64,000 nt of DNA from Corynebacterium ulcerans (GCF_900187135.1 NZ_LT906443.1:1240001-1304000), one strand, 5' to 3'. Shown: positions 1 through 9,605, numbered from the stretch's first letter. Program-made: numbers and translations. Notes: a model not told the origin generated them from the sequence alone.

Positions 1-137
1 CACTTTGTTCCCAAGTCCCGCGAAAGATACGTTTTCCGCGTTCCGCCATACTTCTGTGCTCTAGCAGCACCGGTGTCTCCCATTGATGTGTCCTTAACAT
101 TAGGGAACCACCCCGCGCAGCACCAACGGCCTGTTAA
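1..137. other. Upstream region of the aminotransferase gene
   Basis: This leading stretch carries no open frame that I can support. It should hold the promoter of the aminotransferase gene, but I see no clear -35/-10 pair and no hairpin. The gene to the left lies outside the window. Confidence 0.4.
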
Positions 138-1454
138 TTGCCTCAGAAAAGTGGCAACATTAGGCGGGTGACTAAAAAAGACACCGCTCCCGAATCGATA
201 CTTATGGGCTCCGCCAGCAATCCGACGCGACGTAAACGTCGCGTCTTTGACCAGTCGGATAAGCTCAAAAACGTTCTGTATGAAATCCGTGGACCGGTGA
301 CTGCATTAGCCGAAAAAATGGAGCTTGATGGACACACCATCTTGAAGCTCAACACGGGCAATCCAGCAATCTTTGGTTTTGAAGCCCCCGATGTCATTAT
401 GCGTGACATGATCGCGGCACTTTCAACGTCGCAAGGCTATTCCACGTCGAAAGGCATCATTCCCGCCCGGCGCGCCATCGTCACGCGCTATGAGGTCATA
501 CCTGGTTTCCCGGCATTCGACGTAGATGACGTATATCTAGGCAACGGCGTTTCCGAGCTCATCATGATGACCATGCAGGCTTTGCTGGATAACGGTGATG
601 AGGTCCTCATCCCTATGCCAGATTATCCTCTGTGGACGGCCGCGACCTCGTTATCCGGCGGCACACCAGTGCATTATCTCTGCGACGAAGATGACGACTG
701 GAACCCCTCCATCGAGGATATTCGCTCAAAGATCACCGAAAAGACCAAAGCCATCGTGGTCATCAATCCTAATAACCCCACGGGCGCTGTCTATTCTCCT
801 GAGGTCCTCCGAAATATCGTCCAGGTGGCCAGGGAACATGATCTGCTCATTCTGGCCGATGAGATCTATGACCGAATCCTTTATGATGGCGCCGTCCATA
901 CCAGCATCGCTGCACTCGCCCCCGACCTGCTGTGCATCACGTATAACGGCTTGTCCAAGGCCTATCGCGTCGCCGGATACCGTGCTGGGTGGATGGTTAT
1001 CACAGGCCCTAAACACTATGCACGCGGTTTTATCGAGGGAATAGACCTGCTCTCTGGAACTCGCCTGTGCTCCAACGTGCCGGCGCAGCATGCAATTCAG
1101 GTGGCGTTGGGCGGACGACAATCCATCTACGATCTCACTGCTGAAGGCGGTCGTTTGTTGGAGCAACGCAACGTCGCGTGGGAGAAACTCAATCAGATAC
1201 CCGGCGTCAGCTGTGTAAAACCCATGGGTGCACTGTATGCATTCCCCAAAATTGATCTGGACTATTACGACATCCACGATGACGCGCAGCTCATGCTCGA
1301 TCTGCTTCGCGCAGAAAAGATTCTCATGGTTCAAGGCACGGGCTTCAACTGGCCCAAACCCGACCATTTCCGTGTTGTCACACTCCCCTGGGCAGCTGAC
1401 CTTGCCGTAGCGATGGATCGCTTAGGCAACTTCCTCTCTAGTTATAAGCAGTAA
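138..1454 (+). CDS. alaT: Pyridoxal-phosphate aminotransferase, AlaT type
   Basis: Class I/II aminotransferase predicted to make L-alanine from pyruvate with glutamate (or to act with valine) in the cytosol. The fold is complete: the small-domain segment with LNTGNPA near residue 74, the PNNPTGAVY loop near 213, the LADEIYDR aspartate segment near 242, and the PLP-binding lysine in NGLSKAYR at about residue 274. Length (438 aa) and sequence match the corynebacterial AlaT protein. The start used is a TTG at 138; an ATG at 204 would remove 22 residues that look poorly conserved, so the N-terminus is uncertain. The next gene begins 13 nt downstream, so the two are probably cotranscribed. Confidence 0.85.
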   Translation: MPQKSGNIRRVTKKDTAPESILMGSASNPTRRKRRVFDQSDKLKNVLYEIRGPVTALAEKMELDGHTILKLNTGNPAIFGFEAPDVIMRDMIAALSTSQGYSTSKGIIPARRAIVTRYEVIPGFPAFDVDDVYLGNGVSELIMMTMQALLDNGDEVLIPMPDYPLWTAATSLSGGTPVHYLCDEDDDWNPSIEDIRSKITEKTKAIVVINPNNPTGAVYSPEVLRNIVQVAREHDLLILADEIYDRILYDGAVHTSIAALAPDLLCITYNGLSKAYRVAGYRAGWMVITGPKHYARGFIEGIDLLSGTRLCSNVPAQHAIQVALGGRQSIYDLTAEGGRLLEQRNVAWEKLNQIPGVSCVKPMGALYAFPKIDLDYYDIHDDAQLMLDLLRAEKILMVQGTGFNWPKPDHFRVVTLPWAADLAVAMDRLGNFLSSYKQ

Positions 1455-1467
1455 GGGATGAGCGACA

Positions 1468-2961
1468 GTGGGAAGACATAGCATGAGCCAAGGAACAAAT
1501 CCTTCACGTTCACAGCGGACATCACCGCAGCGTCAAGGCGTACGACAAGGCGGACACTCCGCTCGCAGTACTCAGCCTGCGCCGCGTCGTCGTTCCCAGT
1601 CAAGCAGTCGTTCCCACATCAGCGACCGTCCTCAAGCACGTAAACGTCCCCCATCGGGAAACCGCTCCCACACAGTAGCCCGTCCCCCGTCGCATCATCA
1701 TTCCCGTGCAAGTAGCCGCTCGCGTATCAGCATCGGCGCGATACCTAAGCTAGCAGCGCTCTATACAGGGTCTTCGCGCCTTGAGCTGTGGCGACGCCTT
1801 CTGCTTATCTTCCTTATTGTCTGGGCAATAGCTACCGTTATTGGAGTAGCCAAACTATGGCCGAGCGGTGAACCCAATATTGCCCCCGAGTTTTACAAGA
1901 CGTTCAGTCTTGGACAGAACCAAGTAAATGGCGAGATTGTTGCGGAATCAAAAGGAAGTTGTACCGCCCCAGAATCTGGAACAGTATTTACTACGTCACC
2001 ACGCATAGTGCCCGGTTCGGATACCTCGTGTACTTGGTATATCGCTGAGATAACTGAGGGCGATGACGCCGGAAAGCGAACTCTTATTATCAATTCAGGG
2101 CAACCTGGTGAAGCAACGCTAGCCACAGGTGATCAGATTCGCTTACTGCAAGCTCAATCCAACGATGGGTCCGTCCACTATTCTTTCAGCGATTATCAAC
2201 GCGCGCTTCCGCTAACGCTATGGGGAATCCTTATTGCAGGAGCAATCATTCTTTTTGCGGCACTCCGTGGTTTGCGATCCCTAATTGGGTTAGTGATCAC
2301 CATGGTGGTCGTGATCGCCTTTACTCTCCCTGCGCTCCTTTTGGGTACTTCTCCTACCGGGATAGCCATATTCAGCGGTGCTGTTATTTTGTTCCTCGTT
2401 GTGTTCCTGGTCCACGGGTTTAACTGGAAATCCGCATCTGCATTAGGCGGGACGCTCCTTGCACTACTGCTTGCAGCACTGCTAGCCAATGTAGCAATCG
2501 ACAATAACCAGCTCCGCGGCTTGGGCGATGAAGGTAACCTACAAATTCTGTTGTATTTACCAGATGTATCTGTCACTGGTTTGATGCTCTGCGGCTTTAT
2601 TATCGGCGCTCTAGGTGTGCTCAATGATGTCACCATTGCACAGTCTTCCACCGTCAACGAGCTAGCAGAGCTGGACAACGACGCGTCCTGGTGGAGGCTC
2701 TTCCTAGGCGCAATGAAGGTGGGGCGTGACCATATTTCATCTATGGTCTACACCTTGGTCTTGTCCTACACGGGAGCTTCCTTACCGTTGCTGCTTCTTT
2801 TGTTTGCAGCTCATCGTCCATTCCTACAGACCCTGACCAGCGATATCATGGCCACGGAGCTGCTGCGCTCTGGAATTGGTGCTTTGACGCTCACCCTCGC
2901 GGTGCCATTAACCACAGCTATAGCGGCCCTCACAGTCCCTGAGCACAAGGATCGCACGTAG
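1468..2961 (+). CDS. YibE/F family polytopic membrane protein with basic disordered N-terminus
   Basis: The C-terminal two thirds carries about eight hydrophobic segments typical of the YibE/F family, whose function is unknown. A first membrane segment lies near residues 110-130. Residues about 135-240 form an extracytoplasmic part, and the remaining helices run from about 250 to the end. The first 95 residues are unusual: rich in Ser, Arg, His, Pro and Gln with almost no acidic residues, so they are probably a disordered cytoplasmic tail. The GTG start at 1468 has a TAAGGGA ribosome site about 10 nt upstream; ATG at 1483 is an alternative. It follows alaT by 13 nt. No substrate can be named. 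Confidence 0.75.
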   Translation: MGRHSMSQGTNPSRSQRTSPQRQGVRQGGHSARSTQPAPRRRSQSSSRSHISDRPQARKRPPSGNRSHTVARPPSHHHSRASSRSRISIGAIPKLAALYTGSSRLELWRRLLLIFLIVWAIATVIGVAKLWPSGEPNIAPEFYKTFSLGQNQVNGEIVAESKGSCTAPESGTVFTTSPRIVPGSDTSCTWYIAEITEGDDAGKRTLIINSGQPGEATLATGDQIRLLQAQSNDGSVHYSFSDYQRALPLTLWGILIAGAIILFAALRGLRSLIGLVITMVVVIAFTLPALLLGTSPTGIAIFSGAVILFLVVFLVHGFNWKSASALGGTLLALLLAALLANVAIDNNQLRGLGDEGNLQILLYLPDVSVTGLMLCGFIIGALGVLNDVTIAQSSTVNELAELDNDASWWRLFLGAMKVGRDHISSMVYTLVLSYTGASLPLLLLLFAAHRPFLQTLTSDIMATELLRSGIGALTLTLAVPLTTAIAALTVPEHKDRT

Positions 2962-2998
2962 CATTCATTTTCCCGAGTGCGGGTGGGCATTCCGCTCT

Positions 2999-5900
2999 AT
3001 GTTGCATATTATCGATTGCATGCAGAAACGCTGGGAAACCCGAGTAATCCTCTTTACAACGCAGTTAGCCACGATCTGGCTACTCATTGGATTGGTACTG
3101 AAACATATAAACCATGATCTCACCATAAATCTTGGTTTTATTTTCTCGTTATTCGGTTTCCCTAGTGCACCTACTCTCTTCATTACCATTTTGATGGTAT
3201 TGCTTACCTCAGGAATGCTGCGCGGGCATCGAGGGGCATTGCTGTTTTACCTCTTAGGCTTCCAAGTACCTGATTTACTGTCAGGCATCATTTTCTTCGC
3301 CTTCGGGTTCTTCAATGATCCCGAGATTACCGGCGATGCTCCTCAATACACGATTATCGCGTTTGCGGTTTCTACGCTTTTTTCTCTGTTCTATCTTGTC
3401 TGCGGTTACCGGGCAATCAAGGACTTCCCTGCCAGGGTTGTCGGCTCTTGGGCACGCGCACTCAGCACATTAATCGTTGGCTTGATCATCTCGTTTGCTG
3501 TGATGTGGGGTGTTCTAGTTCTGCAAGAGCACCAAAACAGTGGTGCGGCAGCAGCATGGTCCTTCTTTACGGCCATCGGGCTCAGTCCTACAGAACCACC
3601 TTTCCCAACAGACTTGCACAGCCCTCACTTTATTCGCGTTATCGGCGGCATTCTTTCCTCTGTGGCACTTTTTGCGGCTCTTGCCATTCTCTTTGGATCG
3701 CGCAAACACGATGCTGCGACTGCTGAGGAACAGCTCCTGGCGCGTAAGCTACTGCTCAATCCCCCATCTCAAGACTCGCTGGCGTATTTCTCCACTCGCT
3801 ATGATCGCAGTTTGATCACGTCCCCGGATGAAAAAGCTGCCGTGTCCTTCCGCGTTATAGACGGCGTATGTCTTGCTGCCGGAGACCCTATCGGTGACCC
3901 AGAATCCTGGCCCGCTGCAGTGGAAGCGTGGCGCCAGCATAGCCGTAAGAATGGTTGGGTCCTAGGTGCTGCTTCTGTTTCGGAGGCCGGAGCAAAAGCA
4001 TACTCAGCAGCAGGCATGAGCGTTATCGCCCTTGGCGATGAAGCAGTGGTGGACGCAGAGAATTTCCACCTCAAGAACATGCCGGAAGTACGCAAGGAAA
4101 TCGCAGGACCGCGCAAGGCCGGATATACCGTCCGGGTACAGCGTCAATCGCAAATCCCAGCCGAAGAACTACAGCGTTTGTCTCAACTCGCTGAGACTTG
4201 GCGGCGTGGCAACGAACGCGGATTCACGATGGCTTCCGGCCGTATCGGTGACCCTCGGGACTCACGCACGGTGCTCGTCACGGCTCACGATGCCGAGGAC
4301 AACGTCATGGGGTTGCTTTCCTTTGTCCCATGGGGACGCCGAGGTCTCTCCCTGGACGTTATGCGTCGAAACCCTGATGCGATCGGCGGCGTCACCGAGT
4401 TTATGGTGACGGGTCTCGCGCAGGAAGCTGGCAGCCTTGGAGTAACCAAGTTCTCGCTGAACTTTGTTACTTTCCGCGAGGCTCTTGACCGTGGCGCCTA
4501 TGTGGCTGCTTCTTTGAGGGAGCGGTTGTTGCTCAAGCTACTTCTTCTTTCCTCGCGTTGGTGGCAGATTCAGTCGCTGTATCAGTCCAACATCAAATAT
4601 CACCCCCAGTGGCAGTCACGTTTCCTGTGCATCGATAATGGCTTCCACACTGCCCGCGTCCTCATTGCCTTTGCTAGTGGTGAGGGATTCCTGCCGTGGA
4701 TGAAGGAACATGGGGCTCCTGTGGGAGATCCCGAGGAAATCGTGGCTCTTGAAGCCGCAGCCCTCATGCCGGCCATCGAACCGCCAGCGCTGTCAACTCA
4801 GGAGCGCATGCGCAAGACAAAGCTGGAGGAGCTCGAGGCCCTCAACATGCAGCCTTATCCACCAGCAGTACCTCGGACTACGTCGATCAAAGAGCTGCTT
4901 GCATCAGGCGATTCGGAGGCCCCGATCTCGGTCACCGGTAGGGTCACGTTTATCCGCGATCATGGTGGAGTGCTCTTTGCAGATCTGGTTGAGGAACACA
5001 CAAAGCTCCAGCTGGTGATTGAACGCACCACAGAGCAGACGCTGCGTTTGTTTAAACGCTTGGTCAGTCGTGGTGATCTGATTTCCGCGACAGGTCAGTT
5101 GGGAACGTCTCGCAATGGAACGCGCTCTCTGCTGGTTTCTTCCTGGGATATGGCAGCTAAGTCACTTACTCCGATGCCGCGCGTACCGCTCAGCAATCCT
5201 CACTTGCGGGCTAAATTCCGCCACATGGACTTTGCGCTTAATCAAAAAGCCACGGACATTTTCATGGCTCGTTCCAAGGCTGTGAGCGCAGTGCGTTCTG
5301 TACTGCAGGAACAGGGGTACATGGAAGCCGAAACACCTATTCTGCAGACGATCCACGGTGGAGCAAATGCCCGCCCCTTCAGAACTCATATCCGCGCATA
5401 CGACCAAAATCTCACGCTGAGGATTGCGCCCGAGCTGTATCTCAAGCGTCTCGTGGTCGGCGGCATTCCTCGTGTCTTTGAGATAGGAAGAAACTTCCGC
5501 AACGAGGGCGTGGACGCCACCCACAATCCCGAGTTCACGTCGCTGGAGGCCTACCAGTCTTATGGAAACTGGGACACCATGCGGATTCTTACGGAAGACC
5601 TCATTCGTTCCGCAGCGATCGCAGTCTATGGAAAACCAGAAGTAACTACAGCGGACGGCCAGGTCCTTGATCTGAGCGGATCCTGGCCCGTCGTGCCTGT
5701 TTATGATGCGGTGTCCGAGGCCGTCGGCACGCATATTTCTCCGGACGCGGATGTCTCCGAATACGCAGACATCGCAGAAAAATATAACATCACCGCAGCC
5801 ACCGTGGGCGATCTGGTCAACGAGCTTTACGACGAACTCATCGAGCCAAACACCGTCTTCCCCACCTTCTACGCGGGCTTCCCAGTAGAAACCTCTCCTC

Positions 5901-6238
5901 TCACCATGGCAGATCCAGATCAGCCGCGCATCGCCCAGCGTTGGGACCTCGTGGCCTGCGGAATGGAGCTAGGCACCGCCTACACAGAGCTCGCGGATCC
6001 GCTGGAGCAGCACGCTCGACTTTCCGACCAGTCCCTGCGCGCCGCCGGTGGCGATGCCGAAGCCATGGAGTTGGATGAGAACTTCCTCAAAGCCCTGCAG
6101 TTTGGCATGCCGCCCACTGGTGGTCTCGGAATCGGAATCGACCGCCTGGTCATGTTCCTCACCGGCCAAAACATCCGTGAGGTGCTCTCCTTCCCCTTTG
6201 TTAAACCAGATACGGACGGATCAGCTCGGGGCTGTTAA
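2999..6238 (+). CDS. lysX: LysX: lysyl-phosphatidylglycerol synthase fused to lysyl-tRNA synthetase
   Basis: Two-domain enzyme of Actinobacteria that charges tRNA with lysine and transfers the lysine to phosphatidylglycerol, giving resistance to cationic peptides. Visible order: membrane segments over residues 15-235, a DUF2156 aminoacyl-phosphatidylglycerol synthase domain (about 240-590), an OB-fold anticodon-binding domain (about 640-720), and a class II LysRS core. Motif 2 is near residue 826 (FEIGRNFRNEG) and motif 3 near 1041 (GLGIGIDRLVMFL). The total of 1079 aa is close to the family. The start is ATG 2999, with ATG 3020 possible. The last dozen residues after FPFVKP look like an added tail and run 38 nt into the convergent hydrolase gene. 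Confidence 0.92.
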   Translation: MLHIIDCMQKRWETRVILFTTQLATIWLLIGLVLKHINHDLTINLGFIFSLFGFPSAPTLFITILMVLLTSGMLRGHRGALLFYLLGFQVPDLLSGIIFFAFGFFNDPEITGDAPQYTIIAFAVSTLFSLFYLVCGYRAIKDFPARVVGSWARALSTLIVGLIISFAVMWGVLVLQEHQNSGAAAAWSFFTAIGLSPTEPPFPTDLHSPHFIRVIGGILSSVALFAALAILFGSRKHDAATAEEQLLARKLLLNPPSQDSLAYFSTRYDRSLITSPDEKAAVSFRVIDGVCLAAGDPIGDPESWPAAVEAWRQHSRKNGWVLGAASVSEAGAKAYSAAGMSVIALGDEAVVDAENFHLKNMPEVRKEIAGPRKAGYTVRVQRQSQIPAEELQRLSQLAETWRRGNERGFTMASGRIGDPRDSRTVLVTAHDAEDNVMGLLSFVPWGRRGLSLDVMRRNPDAIGGVTEFMVTGLAQEAGSLGVTKFSLNFVTFREALDRGAYVAASLRERLLLKLLLLSSRWWQIQSLYQSNIKYHPQWQSRFLCIDNGFHTARVLIAFASGEGFLPWMKEHGAPVGDPEEIVALEAAALMPAIEPPALSTQERMRKTKLEELEALNMQPYPPAVPRTTSIKELLASGDSEAPISVTGRVTFIRDHGGVLFADLVEEHTKLQLVIERTTEQTLRLFKRLVSRGDLISATGQLGTSRNGTRSLLVSSWDMAAKSLTPMPRVPLSNPHLRAKFRHMDFALNQKATDIFMARSKAVSAVRSVLQEQGYMEAETPILQTIHGGANARPFRTHIRAYDQNLTLRIAPELYLKRLVVGGIPRVFEIGRNFRNEGVDATHNPEFTSLEAYQSYGNWDTMRILTEDLIRSAAIAVYGKPEVTTADGQVLDLSGSWPVVPVYDAVSEAVGTHISPDADVSEYADIAEKYNITAATVGDLVNELYDELIEPNTVFPTFYAGFPVETSPLTMADPDQPRIAQRWDLVACGMELGTAYTELADPLEQHARLSDQSLRAAGGDAEAMELDENFLKALQFGMPPTGGLGIGIDRLVMFLTGQNIREVLSFPFVKPDTDGSARGC

Positions 6239-6875
6239 CGGGGAACATATGATTCTCGCCGCGTAGGAACACAGTTTCTGCGCGGAGCTGTTCCCCTAGC
6301 TTTCGTTGCGACTCCAAAAAGCCACGCTGCCAACCCAGGCCCGCGCCCACCAGCAGCGTGGTTTTTGCCATCGGTGCAGGGTTCTTTCCCTCAAAGGCAG
6401 TAGCTAAACGACGCTGCCGTGCCTCCACTTTGAGGAATTCATCAAAGAGAAAACGTGCATTATCTTTCCCCCCAAAGCGACGATACAACTCCGAGAATCT
6501 GCCATTGGACTCACCGCTAGCCACTTGGGTGAGTTTATGCCCCAGGGGGAAGAGCTCGCCCAGGGCGGCACTCGTTCCTTCTTTAAGCCATTCTGGGACC
6601 AGCCTTCTGCGCACGTGCACAGGTTCGGAGGGGTCGGCAAGGACCAGCCGATCGACTTCCTTGGGATACAGCCAGGCCCACTCCATGGCGACCAAACCTC
6701 CGACAGAATGGCCAAAGATGTTGATCTTTTCGCCGGGCTGTAAATGCTCGCGCAGATCAGCGATGGAAGAGCTCAACGGTTTCTCCCAGCTGTCGAGGAT
6801 TTTGGCGTCAAACCCCGAAACGAGCTCTTCGTAATTATCTGTTGGGCATGCCCACCCTGGCAGAACGATCCACAT
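6201..6875 (-). CDS. Alpha/beta hydrolase
   Basis: A protein of about 224 aa beginning MWIVLPGWACP, with the nucleophile elbow GHSVGG near residue 68 and the catalytic-histidine region GENHMFP near the C-terminus. That is the layout of small alpha/beta hydrolases of the BioH / lipase-like type. The open frame extends further upstream, but that part lies within the preceding gene and looks like out-of-frame sequence, so ATG 6875 is chosen. It overlaps the end of the DUF998 gene by about 40 nt, which suggests translational coupling. Its 3' end overlaps lysX on the other strand. The substrate is unknown. Confidence 0.7.
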   Translation of the reverse strand: MWIVLPGWACPTDNYEELVSGFDAKILDSWEKPLSSSIADLREHLQPGEKINIFGHSVGGLVAMEWAWLYPKEVDRLVLADPSEPVHVRRRLVPEWLKEGTSAALGELFPLGHKLTQVASGESNGRFSELYRRFGGKDNARFLFDEFLKVEARQRRLATAFEGKNPAPMAKTTLLVGAGLGWQRGFLESQRKLGEQLRAETVFLRGENHMFPVNSPELIRPYLV

Positions 6876-7500
6876 GCTTAAGCAGAATAATCGAAGATGT
6901 GATGATGAGTATGCAGGCAAAAATTGCTTGGCCTCGTTGCTCGTATCCCGTAGGCGCCTGGATTGCCGTCGCAAAAAGCAAAGCCACAGTTGAGGCTATA
7001 AAACCAACCCCGGCGACCGCAGGGATGAGGGCCCACTTCCTCGGAGAGGAAAGTTCCTTCCATACGAAAATGATTGCCGCTATGCCGATTGCCCCGTGTC
7101 CCGAAACCGCCAAGCTTGAGGCAAAAACATGGGCGTTAAGATGCGACTGTACGGGACAGGTGGGAAGCGACTCTGCGCAAGGAAGCGGAAACAAAACATC
7201 CAAGATTGTCGCCGCGCTAGCCACAAGCAGACCCCCCAAGATCGTCTTCTGGTGCCATGTCCACCGATCACGCAGCGCACCGACAGAAACAAAGCAAAGT
7301 ACTCCGGCAGTGACGAGTACGGCAGAAAGCACATCACTACCGGCAAAAATCCAGCGCAAGGGGCTATCCGCTGCTGCATATTCTGAAAGGTACGCATATT
7401 TGGGGTTCAGAGGATAACCATAGATGGCTTCCGTAATAAAAGAGGCGTATGCCACCCCACCGAGAGCCAACAGTATCTTTCCGAGGTACACCATGCGCAT
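6835..7500 (-). CDS. DUF998-family membrane protein
   Basis: A protein of 221 aa with six hydrophobic segments (near residues 8-28, 52-75, 85-105, 125-145, 158-178 and 188-205), resembling DUF998 proteins. Two Cys flank a short loop after the third segment (PLPCAESLPTCP), a spacing often kept in this family and possibly a disulfide on the outside. The function is not known. It is the first gene of a two-gene unit with the alpha/beta hydrolase that overlaps its 3' end. Confidence 0.72.
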   Translation of the reverse strand: MRMVYLGKILLALGGVAYASFITEAIYGYPLNPKYAYLSEYAAADSPLRWIFAGSDVLSAVLVTAGVLCFVSVGALRDRWTWHQKTILGGLLVASAATILDVLFPLPCAESLPTCPVQSHLNAHVFASSLAVSGHGAIGIAAIIFVWKELSSPRKWALIPAVAGVGFIASTVALLFATAIQAPTGYEQRGQAIFACILIITSSIILLKHVDRSARVGMPNR

Positions 7501-7509
7501 TAAGAAATT

Positions 7510-7695
7510 CTAACGCACATGTGCTTCAGTCCACCCCCTGATACGCCCGAAGGCCTGCCATCCATCACGACGGCAGGCCTTCTTATTCTTCTCTTTACGC
7601 TTGTCAGGGATTGTTCGCGCCCGGTTTTTCAGCTGCAGATGTTGTTCCAGTCTCTCTGGACTCATCTTCCACATCCGCCTGTCGGGTTTCGCCAT
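7510..7695 (-). CDS. Small basic protein of unknown function
   Basis: A 61-aa frame, strongly basic (many Arg and Lys) and without a membrane segment, starting MAKPDRRMWKMSPERLEQHL. What makes it credible is a near-perfect ribosome site, AAGGAGGTG at 7700-7708, four nt before the ATG. I do not recognise the family. The C-terminal third is encoded across a 10-bp inverted repeat (7550-7581), so the end may be recent or may overlap a terminator. It lies between the udg gene and the DUF998 gene, both on the same strand. Confidence 0.55.
   Translation of the reverse strand: MAKPDRRMWKMSPERLEQHLQLKNRARTIPDKRKEKNKKACRRDGWQAFGRIRGWTEAHVR
7550..7581. repeat. Inverted repeat inside the small basic gene
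   Basis: AAGGCCTGCC and its exact complement GGCAGGCCTT form a 10-bp stem with a 12-nt loop. On the plus strand it is followed by a T-rich tract, as in an intrinsic terminator, yet no plus-strand gene ends here. On the minus strand it lies inside the last codons of the 61-aa frame. Confidence 0.6.
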
Positions 7696-7726
7696 GATGC
7701 ACCTCCTTCACGTGCACCTAGTGAGC

Positions 7727-9034
7727 TTAGACCCTCCGACCCCGCTGGTACAGCGTCCAGCCAGACCAGCGCAGCTTATCCACAACATTTCTGGCATCAA
7801 GGATGTTCTTCTTCCGAACCAGCCCCTCGGCAAAACGCGGATCCAGGGAGACAAACTCCGGCCATTCTGTGGCGAGGACGATCGCGTCGGCGTCGATAAG
7901 CGCCTGCGCAACAGATTCCACGTAGTCGAGTTCTGGCGCCACGCTGCGGGCAGTGCACATCGCCTGCGGATCGTAGACGCGCACACATGCGCCTTTATGC
8001 GCAAGCTGCTGCGCCAAAGCCAACGCCGGCGACTCCCTTACGTCATCCGACCCTGGTTTGAAAGCACAGCCCAAAAACGCTACCTGGGCATCACACAAAT
8101 CCCCAAGCATGTGATTAAGCGCATCAGCATAAGCCCTGGGTAGCTGTCTATTGAGTTTCTCCACACCCCACAGCAGCTCAGCAGCCCCCGCGGCACCCAT
8201 GTCGCTTGCCGTGGCAGCGAATCCTCTCACGTCCTTGGGCAGGCAACCCCCGCCAAACCCGAGGCCAGAACCCAAAAACTCCGCACCAATACGCGCATCA
8301 CAACCCATCGTCTGCGCAACCGCAACCACGTCCCCGCCCTGCGCCTCACACACCTCTGCGATCGCGTTAATAAAACTCACCTTGGTAGCCAAAAAAGCAT
8401 TAGCTGCCAACTTGGATAGCTCCGCCGACGCAAAATCCGTGACAATCAAAGGAGTGCCACCAGCCAACGCCTCCGCATACACGTCCCGCAGAATCGCAAC
8501 AGCGCGCCCCTCGGGGCGAGATCCCAGCACGATACGGTCCGGCCTTAGCGTGTCCCCGACAGCATGACCTTCCCTCAGAAACTCGGGATTCCACGCGAGT
8601 TCCACGTCAGCATCCGGGTGGCTCAACTCCCTGCACAGCCGCTCCAGCCGTGCGGCCGTGCCCACCGGCACTGTCGATTTCCCCACGATGAGATGCGTTC
8701 CACGCAGTAACGGCACCAGAGACCGCAGCGCCGACTCAACAAACCCTGTATCAATGCTTGCCGACGCCAGCGATCCTGGCGTTCCCACCGTAATAAAATG
8801 CACGCTCGCACTCTGAGCGGCGTGAGAAATATCGGTCGTGAAATCCAGTCCACGCCCATTATGGCGCGCCAGTAGCTCGGCGAGGCCTGGCTCAAAAAAG
8901 GGCGGGTTTCCGGCACGCAACGCAGCTACTTTTGCCGCGTCGATATCAACCCCTACGACCTCATGGCCCAGTTCGGCCATACAGGCAGCATGAGTCGCAC
9001 CAAGATAACCCGTCCCGATGACGGAAAGCTGCAT
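7727..9034 (-). CDS. udg: UDP-glucose 6-dehydrogenase
   Basis: Oxidises UDP-glucose to UDP-glucuronate with two NAD+, supplying uronic acid for envelope polysaccharide. The N-terminal Rossmann motif GTGYLGATHAACMAELGHEV is at residues 7-26. The catalytic cysteine lies in GFGGGCLPKD near residue 261. The C-terminal UDP-binding domain includes FKPGSDDVRESPAL. The length of 435 aa is normal. ATG 9034 follows the dcd stop by four nt, so dcd and this gene are one transcription unit. Which polymer uses the product is not shown by the neighbours. Confidence 0.9.
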   Translation of the reverse strand: MQLSVIGTGYLGATHAACMAELGHEVVGVDIDAAKVAALRAGNPPFFEPGLAELLARHNGRGLDFTTDISHAAQSASVHFITVGTPGSLASASIDTGFVESALRSLVPLLRGTHLIVGKSTVPVGTAARLERLCRELSHPDADVELAWNPEFLREGHAVGDTLRPDRIVLGSRPEGRAVAILRDVYAEALAGGTPLIVTDFASAELSKLAANAFLATKVSFINAIAEVCEAQGGDVVAVAQTMGCDARIGAEFLGSGLGFGGGCLPKDVRGFAATASDMGAAGAAELLWGVEKLNRQLPRAYADALNHMLGDLCDAQVAFLGCAFKPGSDDVRESPALALAQQLAHKGACVRVYDPQAMCTARSVAPELDYVESVAQALIDADAIVLATEWPEFVSLDPRFAEGLVRKKNILDARNVVDKLRWSGWTLYQRGRRV

Positions 9035-9038
9035 CTGA

Positions 9039-9605
9039 CTAGTTACGGAAGTTCAAATACGCCTTCGAGGGAGTAGGACCACGCTGCCCTTGGTACTTAG
9101 AGCCCAAAGCACCCGTGCCATAAGGCATTTCTGCTGGAGAAGTCATCTTAAACAACGCCAGCTGGCCCACCTTCATCCCCGGCCACAGGGTGATAGGAAG
9201 ATTAGCCACATTGGACAGCTCCAACGTGATGTGCCCTGAGAATCCCGGATCAATAAAACCAGCAGTCGAGTGTGTTAACAGACCTAGGCGTCCCAGCGAC
9301 GACTTCCCCTCCAAGCGACCCGCGATATGAGCAGGAAGCGTGAACTTTTCCAAGGTCGCACCCAGGACAAATTCCCCAGGGTGCAGAACAAACGGCTCCC
9401 CCTCCGGTACTTCCACCAGACTAGTCAACTCGTCCTGCTGCAGCATTGGATCAATGTGGGTGTACTTGGAATTGTTAAAGACCCGGAAGAAACGGTCCAT
9501 GCGGACATCAATGGACGATGGTTGGATCAACTCTGGATCAAAAGGCTCAATGCTGAGCTCACCAGCGTCAATTGTGGCTCGAATATCGTGGTCTGAATAA
9601 AGCAC
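9039..9605 (-). CDS. dcd: dCTP deaminase (probably bifunctional, dUMP-forming)
   Basis: Trimeric dUTPase-fold enzyme that deaminates dCTP to supply dUTP/dUMP for thymidylate. The length of 188 aa and the motifs match: [14 protein letters not shown] near residue 30, [12 protein letters not shown] near 97, [20 protein letters not shown] near 125, and [11 protein letters not shown] at the end. Many actinobacterial members also hydrolyse dUTP; that activity is inferred from the family. The GTG at 9605 is the only start giving the full N-terminus (MLYSDHDI). It is the first gene of the dcd-udg operon. Confidence 0.92.
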   Translation of the reverse strand: MLYSDHDIRATIDAGELSIEPFDPELIQPSSIDVRMDRFFRVFNNSKYTHIDPMLQQDELTSLVEVPEGEPFVLHPGEFVLGATLEKFTLPAHIAGRLEGKSSLGRLGLLTHSTAGFIDPGFSGHITLELSNVANLPITLWPGMKVGQLALFKMTSPAEMPYGTGALGSKYQGQRGPTPSKAYLNFRN

